Assembly (NCBI GenBank): GCA_030549495.1
Contig: JAUIRK010000692.1
Span: 1 to 64,000, forward strand
Direction: 5' to 3'
Length of the DNA: 64,000 bases
Source of the DNA: Nectonema munidae
Lineage: Eukaryota > Nematomorpha > Nectonematoida > Nectonematidae
Part shown: positions 13,301 through 25,300 of the stretch, in pieces
How the letters are laid out: each line of letters starts with the position of its first letter
How positions within the stretch are numbered: the first letter of the stretch is position 1
Position numbers and translations under genes: made by a program
The notes under the pieces: generated by a model
What the model was told of the DNA's origin: nothing
Database searches by the model: none
The model's input: the letters and a program-made list of their open reading frames with translations, nothing else

Positions 13301-16300
13301 CATTTTAACTTTTAAAAACTTTTCTCTTCAAATTTAGTTTATTTTTGTGTTGAAAGGGTAATGATATATTTCAATAGATCATAAACCAGCAAATAAAATT
13401 ATACACATCAAACTTATTTTTTTTATATAAAACCTCCAAAAGTCTACACAGTACACACATGTATTTTACACATAAAACGAAGCCATAGTGTGTTGATGGC
13501 GTAATTTAAGGGTGAAATTTCTGATTCAGATTACTTATTTGTAGATAAAATTTTATTTAGTACTCTTTATAACACAAATTTTCAAAAATAAAAAAAATAG
13601 CCATTTAAAATCTTGACTTTGAGTTTAAAATAAAAGGGATATTGATTAAAAACAATAAAAAATTAGAAACAATAGGAAATGAGAAGTGCGATGTCAAATA
13701 AAGGTTTCCAAGCATGACTAGGTGTGCATCTAGGCTTTTTTTTTATATATCTGAACCAGACATTATGTTGCTAAGGGTGGAAGACCTTTTCGAACCTTAC
13801 GTTACTTATCTGGTTGCTTTGCATTACTTATTTATTATATCTTCTAATGTTAACCATTTTTGGTTTGATAGAGGGACGACAGTTCAACATTTGAATAGAA
13901 CACATTTTGTAAAAATTGTTTTGTAATTCTTTTTCGAACATATTGTGATGAAATTGTGGTTATGATCGCAGTATTTTGTTATAACCTGTAAAAATTACTT
14001 AATTTTCAATTAGATTTTTTTACAATTAGCGCCTATTTTTTTTTTTACCCTTTTCTGCAATTTATAGTACTAACATTTGAAGGCTAAATCAACTTTTTGT
14101 CGATGAGCGTGAGTAAGGTTGGCTAGATATTTGACTTGTACAAAACGTCTTACTTTTGATGCAGGATCAACATTTCTTGCTCATTGTTTAGCAAGAGCCG
14201 TGCAAGTGTGTCTTATCCACTAAAATATTCCAAATTATATTTACCTTTTCCAACAAATTAGTCAATATGTCAGTCAAAAAAGAAAGTTATTTTTGTTTGT
14301 GACTGAGTGAGTATTTCCTTCGCAAGGAAGTGAATCACAGGGAAAGGGTAGAATTTTTGTTACACTTTCGAAGAAGCAGCGATAAAACTTTAAATTCAAC
14401 CAACCTACATAAAAGCTGGCTAATGATAGAATACAGAAATTTCTGGCTTTAGATATAAGCTTCTACAGATGGTTTATACTTTTTTGATCCAAGTTGTTTT
14501 CCCACTTTGCTAGTAAGTATACTATTTGCCAGGGGTTGGACCATAAATCAATGGGTTCTGATGTTGTGTTTGTGGAGACCATTGAAGAGATGATGTGTGT
14601 TTCTCGAAGTTTCAATATTTACAATATTTGTTTTTAGAAAAAAAGTAGCTATATATATATATTCAGATGAAAATTATTTTGCTACGCTCTTTAGAATTTG
14701 TTTTTAAGTATAAGACATATATAAACTCTAGCCTTGCATTTGTGACTTTGTTTAAATTTATAAAAAAACTTATCTACTTCATTTAAGGAATTTTAATGAC
14801 CTCTTATAAATATTAAGCCTTTCATAATAATTGCTCAAAATTTTTGCTGTCCAAAATATGAATTTTAGGGATTCTAACTCTTCTGAATTCTGAATCTACT
14901 CAATTCAAATTTGATATTTTTCAATCTTCTTTAGTAATTGATAACAAATTGAAACAGCATCAACATATTTCTTAAATAAAAAACTGTCTTAGTCCTTTTC
15001 TTATAAAGCTTCTTCTTTACAATTGTCTGTTCCTTTCTAACATTAATTACTGCTTCGTCATGTTGCGGCTACATAACTACTTTTCTTCTTAATTTGTATA
15101 TAATTAAAGTTAACTTTTTTTTGAATTTCTTTTTGCCTTTTGTGAATTCATCGAATAATTTTTGAGTAATTTAATTTTGTTTATAATATTTATGTTATTC
15201 ATTTTTTTCTTACCTAATATATTACCTTTATCTTTCTAATATTAGTTATTATCCACCGATAAAAAAACTGGTAAAGGTTACTAGAAATGTCCAAGTAACC
15301 CTTACTGTCTTTAGAATTACTATAGTTATATAGCATGGGAGCGTGAATAGGGTTGGTAAGATGGTGAGTTCGATAACTCAAAGTCTTGGGTTCGATCCCG
15401 CATCAAGCCTACTGTTTTCATAGTTCGATACAAGCGGCGCAATTGTGCCTTTTTGATGAAAACACCCCACTGTACCTTCACCTTATAGTAATCTTTAGTA
15501 CTTTTGTGGGAATAATAGAATAGTAAATTTACTATTTCAATATAGTAAATGAACTAATTATTATTATTAATCAAATAGTTAATTATTATCTATTAATTAA
15601 CTTAAAAATAGCAAATAATATTTTTAAAATCTTAAAATAAAGGGTCTTAACTGCTTTAAAATTTTTTTTAAACAAACAATGAACATGTAAAATAAAATCT
15701 ATTGTCAGTACGCGCGCTAATAGCCGGGTGCCAATTAAATAGCCCACAGCGGGAAAATATAATTGTTTCAATTTCGTGCACTATGGTCGTCTTTAACCAA
15801 CAAATAAAATAAATATGAAATACCAAATGTCTGATAATATGGAATTTATATATTTTAATACAGAGAAAAACACTTACAGACATATTGCTTATTTTGCAAT
15901 AGTTTTTTTTAGAAAAAAAAATATTTTGGCTTTTTTCAAAATAGTTTTATGATCAACAGTTCTAACATTTTCATTTTCTAGCCGTAACTCTTTTGAATAC
16001 AGAGATTGATATAATATGGCTCAATTAGGCCTAAATTCCACATTCTCTTATATACTTCATTGAAAATAATATGGGATATTTTCTAATATTGAACACATAA
16101 ATAAATTTACATTCTTTATTTAATTTCTCGACGTTAAAATTAAATTTTTATTAATTGCTTTAATTTCCTATATAATAGCGCTTGTAATAAACATAATTCG
16201 TTTATATATTATTATTGTGATTTAATATATTTTTTCTAAATAGAAGAAGTAAAAATGGGAAATGAATCTTCACCAATATCTGTGGAAGTTAAGATGGGTG

Positions 16301-19300
16301 AAGATACAGAGAGTATTGTTTTATCTTTTATTTCTAACTTGTACTTTAAGATTTGATTCCTAAACAAAGTTTCAAAATGACTTAATCTTGCAAAAATCAA
16401 ATTTTTATTTATTTAGATGAGTAGTTGTAAGAAATTTTAAAAACGCTTTCTATATTCTGATATTTTTTGAAAAGGTGAATGCTATTTTATTTGTTTTACA
16501 TTTTCACAATGATGAGCAGTCAGCATTCTATACTAAATCAGTTTTTTGTAATAATTTTTTATTTGATTGTCTTCATTCAATATTTACTCGTACAAACTTT
16601 TTCCTTTTTCTTATATGAAGAAAAAGACAATAACATTAATATACACAATTATTTTTAATGTCACAAGTAAACATGGGCAATGAATCTTCGCCAGTTTCTG
16701 TTGAGTCGAAGGGGACACCTGAAGATACAGAGAGTATTGTTTTTTCCTTTAATTTGAACTTGAACTTTAACATTTCATTTTAGAGTCGCCAGCTTCAGTC
16801 TCACAAATCATCACAGAAAAATCTCCTGGTATTTTTTAGCGAATTATAGACATGTTAAATTGTTTTTGTTTGTGAGATGTTTAAATTTAACGTATGCGAC
16901 TAGGTTAAAATTGTTACATGTCAATATAAAAGACCAAAATCAAGTGAAACTTTCTAAGCCACAAACTTTAAAATTTGAGGCACCTTCTGAAAATTGACGA
17001 AGTTCAGGGAAATTTAAATCTTTATACCACAAATTTGTCTTGGCCTTTAACTTGCAAAATTAAAATTCGAATTTTGGAAAATTATTTCATAAATTTGAGC
17101 TCATTAGAAAGTTACATATATAGAAAATAGCGTAATTATATTTTAAAGTATGCTAAATCTTGATTCGCATAAGTATGTTGTCACAAAAGGAATGATTATA
17201 ACTTGTGGAGTTTCACAAAGTCTTGGAAACATTACGAAAGCCAATCACCAATATTCTTCCAAAGTTTTACTCTCAAATTATATTTCAAGTGAACGCAATT
17301 CTTGATCTTTTTCCAGTTCGCCATCATCTGAGATTTTATCCAAATTGAGGGAGCATGGATTCATTACGTCAAAATATCTATCGGATGACGTCTAGAGCAC
17401 TTCTAAATGGGCCACAATTTCTTCCCAAACACTAGGATTCTTTAGGTAATAGAACATTTGAATAATTCCCCCTTTCTCTCGCCGATAACATCGATGCAAC
17501 TGATCTTTGAACGCATTTAGCTTTTCATAGCAATTCAATATGTTTATGTTTTTACCTTGATGTGATAAACTCAGATCATTCATACGAGTCAATATGTCAT
17601 TCAAATACCCTCTACGATTTGGTTGAGTTATTGCAATTCCAGCTAATAAATCTCAGAGATATTCCTCCAGAAAGGCTTTGATTTGTTCTTGCAGTTCGAA
17701 GAAGTGTGTCAAAACTTTTCCAGGTGAGGGGCAGCTGACTTCTGCGTAGAAAGGTAAGAAACTATATGACTTTCGCATAGTGACTTGAGGCAATGATTTA
17801 TAGCACAAAACCTAATTCTGTTGATGGTCTTTACACAAATATAAGGGAGTTTCTTCAATTTTATAAGCAAGGTTTTTGATGTCAAAGCATGATGATGAAA
17901 GAAACATTGAGTAACTTGTAAGTGTGGAATCTCCTGTTTAATCAGTGCGGTAAATCCAGATTCATTTCCCAGCATAGCAGGAGGGCCATCAGTGCACACA
18001 AATCCAATATACTTTGAATATTGAACTCTTCTTTTTAATCTGGCAATGCGCGTTTGGAAACAAACCACTGATATCGTAGCCAATCAAATTGTTTTAATTC
18101 TTATATTTTTTATTAAGGTAAAATTATAACTTTGCTTCTAGATTACCAAATATTTTAAGAAATTTGCAAAAAAACGAAACACCCACCTTCATACAAATAT
18201 TTCAAAGCATAAAAGCTTGTAATTGAAATTAGTTTTTGCACTTTAGATCAATAAGATTTCATCTTTCAAATTTGTAAGGAAGATCGGGATTATAAATATC
18301 ATGAAAGGATGTAAAAGGACACAAAATATGTATATCATAAGTTAATTATTAATTTTTCAGAAGAAAGCCCTGTTTCTTACGAAACAAGTACCAAAATGGA
18401 TTACGAAATTTCAGGACAAAAGGATGAAAATCAATCTGAATTACCACCTGGTACTTTTTCTTACAAACTTCTGCATGCATATATGAAATTTTCATTTTTT
18501 GAATGGTTCAGTTTCTGTTCAAACCAATATAAAGGTTGGCGAAAGCGCTGATAGTATTGACACACATGAAACAATTTCAAAATCTGTGGACTCTGGTAAG
18601 AAACTTGTAAAATATTTATTTTTCTCGTGTGAAGTCGTTTGAGAAAAAGTTAAGTTAAGCGAATTTATTTTGAGAGAAAATGTTAAACAAAAATATTAAA
18701 AATATAATATATTCCAAAAACCTTACCTGATTTGAGAGCTATTCTTAAACTGTTTTGGAGATCCCTTGAGTTTAATTAATAATAGCGATTTCAGTTTGGA
18801 CGAAACTCAAACCATTTTAAATACTTATATCTTAAGAAAGAATGGTGCATAAAAATTCTTAAAAATGTACATATTTACTCTAGAAACAGTTAAAATTTAA
18901 AACTACTGCTGAAGGCAAATGAGGCGGATTATAATCTAATATGATCGTATAATATAGTAAACAACTGGCCTAAAACATTGGAGTTGAATATTGATACCGT
19001 CATTCTGGGTTTAATTCCGATCGTGAATACTTTTATTTCTTATTTGCTAAAAGAAATAAAACTTTTAAATCTGACTTTCCAACAACACAAAACTAGGATA
19101 AATGTGCATTTATATTACTGAAAAAAAAACTAAATGATTGAACTGATAAATGTTCAAAGGCTAACCCGTTTACTAAAATGAGAAAAATGAAAAATTGAAA
19201 ATTTCAGCTTTTGAATGCTTTTGTGAAACCAGAAATAAAAGATATTGTAAGCAATTAAATTTTTTTCTAGATTTCTCATATTTTTAGAAAATCACTTTTA

Positions 19301-22300
19301 TTAGCGAAATATTTCAAAGCAGTAAAATATATTTGAAAATTTTCACTCAAAAGACAACTTAAAATTTTGATTGAAGTTGAAGAACATTTTTTCAGATATT
19401 TGCTGTCATGTAAATAAAAAATAAAATAAAAACAAGCATTGGATAATAAAAAAACGGTTAAACACTAACACTGTAAAAATCTGTTTAGATTTTAAACAGG
19501 TTTTAAACACAAAATCTGTCCCAAATTGAATACACTATTTTGCTAAGCATGTTTAAATTTGACGTGGTTTGGTTTTATTTGAATCAATGTATTTGATATT
19601 TTTGTCTATAATATCAGGATTGTCAGACGAAATAATTGACAATTCGCTTTTAAAAAGCTATTAGTAAATATTTTTCATCAAATTTGAAAACTACAACCTC
19701 AAATTAAAAAAAATTGTCTGCATGGGTTTATCATTTCAAATTTTAGAACGCTCTTAGACTGTGTTCTATCGGATTTAAATGTGCGATAAAAGGACTGATT
19801 TTCAACTTCACTAAAACTAACTTTATTTTGAAAACGTTCTATTTCATCATGAAAACGTTCATTATCACAAGCAATAACAATGTTATTATATGAGTAGGTA
19901 ACATTTTGAAGCATTCTTTTTACTCTCTCTAAATTGATAGTCCCAATTCGGTGTGAATGGTTTCCTCTTGATTGACATTTTTTCATCAATAGTCGATTTT
20001 TCAATCCCTATTTTATGCTTTTATTTTTCAACAAAATTTTTTTAACTTTATTTCTTCTAAATTTTTCTTGATTGGTTCATTGTATATAATTCGTTAATTA
20101 AATGCTTGTTTATTTTGTTAGTACTAACATGAATATAAAGTATTTAACTTGTAACTTACTAGAATTCTTTTCAAAGAATGTATTGACAATTTGTGAAATA
20201 TATGATCAGCCACTTTTGCTCTCCTTTTTTTAGAATTTTACATTCTATATTATATTTAAAAAAAGCAGACGATGTTTTATTAGATAAAATACGCACATTT
20301 ATTTATAAACTTTTAACTGTTAAAAAAAATTAATTTTTCGAAATTTGAACTAAATTTTTTAATTTGAAGTTGATTTTTTTAATTTGATGTTCAATTTTTT
20401 TATTTGAATTTCAGTTTGGTATTTATTTGTTACCTCCCTCGCCCAATTTTTAATTAGGAAAAAGCTAAATAAAAATATTATACTATAAAATTTTATTATG
20501 AAAAAAAATAATAAAAAATATAATTACTTCTTTTTACTAAAATTTCAGTAATATCTAGTACACTATCACTAAAATAATTTTGCAGACGAAGTAAGTTTTA
20601 CTTGTATTTAAAAAAAGTCGTCTGCTTTTCATCTCTCCAGAATATTTTATTATGAAAAAGTTAAATAAAAATATTACTAACAAATTTTTGTTATGAAAAA
20701 ACTTTTTATCAAAATTATAGTAAACATTATCACTAAATATCATAAAATTTTGTTATAATTCATAAAACTTCCAAAATAAGAATTAAAATTATCATGTAAA
20801 TTATTGGCCCTGTAGGCAAAACCAATTCTTGGATTCATAGCATTCTATAAGTTATTCTAATATAAGTGGTAATGTGTACTAATTTATTAGATATGGTATT
20901 ATTAGTTTTAATATAATTAAAATGTAAATAACTAACATTTTAAAAATAAAATGTTTTTAATCTACAATTTCCGTATCCAATTGTTTGAACAAAGTTAGTT
21001 TGTTAGTTAAATTAAAGAATATTGAATAGTGTATACCTCTTTTTAATGTTCTCTCTTAATGTTTCGCTTAAAGTAACTTCAATCAAATGGACTTCGCTCA
21101 GTAAGAATAGAGCTGTTTGCATTCTCAGGCTTACTTTTATTTTAATTATAAATAGATGCAAGTTTCTTTGAAACGAATGTCATGATAAACGAACCAAGTG
21201 AAAATATTTCAAAAGAAGTCATTGGTAAAGAATAATTTAACTTATTATATCATACGTATATTGTCACACAATTGTACTGTAAAATGGTGTGTAGCCTTGG
21301 TATGATTAAAATAGGTTTCTTTTTTAAAAATTTTCAAATCAGCACAAAACACATAATGTGCTCTAAGAGTAAAATTTTTGGTTTTAACTTTTAATTTTGG
21401 AGCAGACATGATATATGTTGTGTGCCATTTTACAACTCATATTTGTCACTCAAATTCAGTCAACTCAATCAACAGACATTTTTACTTTCTTTCTCTGTTT
21501 GATCTATTTCTTACCATCTTCATCACTAGTATAACCAGTGATGTGATTCAAAAAATTTAGAAAAAAAATTCTAAATCAAAACATTTATTTTTAGAGAAAG
21601 CTTATTTCAGGCTTTTCATTCGACATTGAATAAATCTATCTATTAAAAATGAAATGTTTTTTGATTTGGAATAACCGATTGTAATTTTCGGTTATAATGA
21701 AGATTTTTAAAACTAGTATAGACCTGGATTCATATCATTACCGATCTGAAATTTATGAGAAATAGTAAGCAATCTTAAATTTTCGGCCGTGAAAAATGAT
21801 TTTGGCAATTCGCTATAATATGTGGGCCAAATTAGTTTTACAATGCTCAAAAGTGTTAGAACTTTTTGGCATATATTTTATAAAATCAATAAATTAATAA
21901 AAAATTGAAAAGCTGGAAAGTAGAAGTAAAACACTCATAACATATTCCATATAAGAAAACGTGAGCAATGGATATTTTTCGTGTTGAAAAGTTGTACAAA
22001 TTTTAGGGAAGATACCTTTAAATTTAATTTGCCAATTTCAATTGGAGCGAGGCCCGCATATAAATAGTTTACAATCAGAATGTGACCTAAGGCCCGTATT
22101 TTTGGCAACGCCTATCGTTATGAATTTTATTTTCCTTTAGAAAATAAATTCACTTTACTCAAGTTTCATCTTGAAAAGAATATATATTATAAGAAAAATA
22201 AAAACCTTTGATTTAACAATTTATTTCCAAACTTCAATGCGTTTTGACCAATTTTTGAGCTAGAAGTCTAACTGAAACAGAATGAGCTATATCTAGTAAG

Positions 22301-25300
22301 TGAAAAGGCATTCCCGGATATTTGGCCGATAGACATCTGACCGAATGACATTTGGCCGAATGTACATGTAGGCGACGGATATTTAGCCAAACAAAATTGA
22401 TATCAAATGGACATCTGGGCTGAATAGACATTTGAAGAACGTTGATTTCACCAAAAACGTAAATACAATTGCCTTTTTTCCAGACTCTTCTGTAACGAAA
22501 CAATATTGTTCTAATGTTAGAAAAACTTTCAAATTCAATAAAATATAGTGAAATCTTCCAGCGATACCACAGACACACAAACGCTAGGCTATTATAATAT
22601 AGATATATATAGTAATCACAACAGATTTTTGATTTAGCTTCTAGTAGATAAAATTATTTAATAATTTGTGTATACAAGTTAGAAATAATAAAAACAAAAA
22701 TTAGAGTGCAGATTTGTCAAATCTGATTATCATCCATGGCATATAATAACACATTTGGCAATGTAACAACTCCTTGTAAATAAGTTATTCATCCCAAAAT
22801 TTGTGTATAGAGAAGGTGAGGATAGAAAATGAAAACAAAATTTGCAAACTTGTAAACTTACTGGAAGTAAACAACGTCTACAAAAACTCTTAAATTGTGT
22901 GTAGATTTTCGGTGAAATGTCCATTCTGCCAATGTCCGTTACGAAATGTCCTTCGGCCAAATGTCCAATTATGGAAAAGCCAATCCATCTTATCATTCCT
23001 ACTGTGCTTCATTTGAAATATTTTTGATCTTAATTTTATTCATGAGTATACTTTTTTTAGTAATTTTAATATGAGTACATATTTTTGAGTAGGTGAGTTT
23101 AAATATCGACACAATTTTGCTCAATGATATGTTCCAAACTTTTTTTACCTTACGACACACTTGGCAGGATAATTTATTCTGCCACACACTAAATAATATC
23201 CTGACAAAATTTATACTAAAAATATTATATTTATTTATATAGGTAATAATATAACACATTATTAATGATTTTTACTTCAAATACGAGATGTTAGACAGTA
23301 AATATAAGTACAGATCTCTGGGCAGGATATTTTATTCTTTAGAAATCGATATTTTTTAGTATTGTCCTAAAAGGCATTTTCTGTTGATTTTAATAATATA
23401 AAGTGTTTATATGCAATAATTTGATAATATTTTTTAAAGAAGCTAAAACAAGATTGGATAGTGGCTTCTATGACAAACCAACAAGTCATGAGGGTGAGTT
23501 GTGGGCAATAAATTCTAGTTTAATTTTTTAATGTCTTATTAACGATTCTAGAACACAAAATTCCTGTTCAATTCGAAGGTTCTAGCACAACCACCTCCTT
23601 CACTACTACTCAAAAAACGGAAAGTATAATTTTCAATGAGTTTTCAGCTAAAGTCGGTTTTCTTTCACTGTTTTTTTAGCATACCCTTCCTCATTTGCAG
23701 AAAACCTTTCAACAACTACAGATGTAGAAATAACTGATTCTCATAGTCCATCCGCAATTCCTCAAAAATTTGGTACACTTTTTTAAAAATGGGTTGATAT
23801 AAAATATATTTAAATTGGATTTAAAGAAAATCAGGATCTGTTCCTAGTTTACAGAGGTTAATTATATAACGTACAGTTAGAAGCTTGTTTGCTTGTGTGT
23901 TTGATAATTGGGGTATCAGAGAGGATCATGACTTTGAATCGTGGGCACTAAATTAAAGGAAGTGATTCCTAATCTTTTGCCTGGATTTCATATATTATTT
24001 GATATTTATCAAGTTCGCATCTCTTCGTCTTTTAACCTGCCTATTGATATTTTCGTTACTTACCTTAGTATCAGCTAAATCAAAATAACACATTCACTAG
24101 CCGGTCCCCTCTCGCTTCGCTCGAAACATAAGGATCATTGGTGTACCCCACTCGTTTCTTTTCGTTATGTGTTTTGTGTGTATTTTTACCCCCACTCGTT
24201 TCTCTTCGTAAATATGTTTTGCATATTTTTACCTCCGCTCGTTTCTCTTCGTTATATGTTTTGTGTATTTTTATATGGTGTGGTGAGTGTGTTTGATTGT
24301 TGCTCTTCAAAATCGCCTTCAAAAATACCATTTTTTTACTTAATAAATTATTTAATTAATTAGCTGGTTATTTAAGCTCATATAATATTTGCATAATTTC
24401 AAATAGAATTTTATTCTTTAAAATTTTAAATCTCTTGATTTTACGCTATGTAACAAAAAAATTTCAATCTATTTTTGTCACTTCCTTGTGTAAATAAGTT
24501 TTCTTGGGTAATTTTTTTTTATATCGATATTTTTATCTGTCTAATCCAATTTTTGAGCAAACTTTGTATTTTTTTAGAACGTAGACGTTTCCATCTTTCA
24601 AGACTATAAAATTTTTTATTTGTTGGGGTAATTATATTAAAAATGGCTAAAAGACATTATAAGCTATAAACTGATAATTTTTTGTGGAATAAATTGACTC
24701 AAAGCAAGCAAAATGCATTTTAATTGCCAGAAATTATTTCACAGATGGAAGCCCTTTGTATAGCCAACCCTCATCATGTTCTGGACTTGGAACAGGCATT
24801 GAATTTTGTCACTTGCATCTTCTAATGGCTGGTCGATAAATAAAAATTACTACTGCCATTTTACCTTGTCCTTTTATGAAGAATATTTTGTAATGTTAGT
24901 ATAGTAATCTATAAATAATTCAAAATTATTGAAAAAAAAAAATATTCCCTTATCATTTGTTCTATCTTTCTATAGCCTATACACAGTATTTCTAAATTTA
25001 CATTAGAATCACATGGCTTACTTGAGTCCCATTCACAAACAGGAAACTTAACGATAAATGAGGGTGAAAATATAGAACTAAAATTCAACTTCTCCAAACC
25101 CTTGTTCCAAGTTTTATGGAAGAAGAATGGCGCCCCCATCGTTCTATCAGAGCGAGTTAAGTCTTTGATCAGTCCAAACGGAGACAGGATTTTGCAAATC
25201 TTCAATGCTACGCCTTCTGATGGTGGAATGTACACTCTTTCATCTTCGGAAAAAGATATCAACACAAACATCTCTGTTCATCGTAAGGATATGCTTTTTT

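Noticed and set aside
15337-15420. A functional tRNA gene
   Set aside because: Only the box-B region is well kept. The rest does not fold into a clear cloverleaf, and the sequence continues into the SINE body shared by other copies.
15980-16030. Possible extra exon of gene 1 after TTCATTTTCTAG
   Set aside because: The frame runs into a stop before any usable donor.
19699-20004. 101-codon minus-strand frame in intron 16 of gene 1
   Set aside because: It might be an eroded transposon piece, but I recognise no motif.
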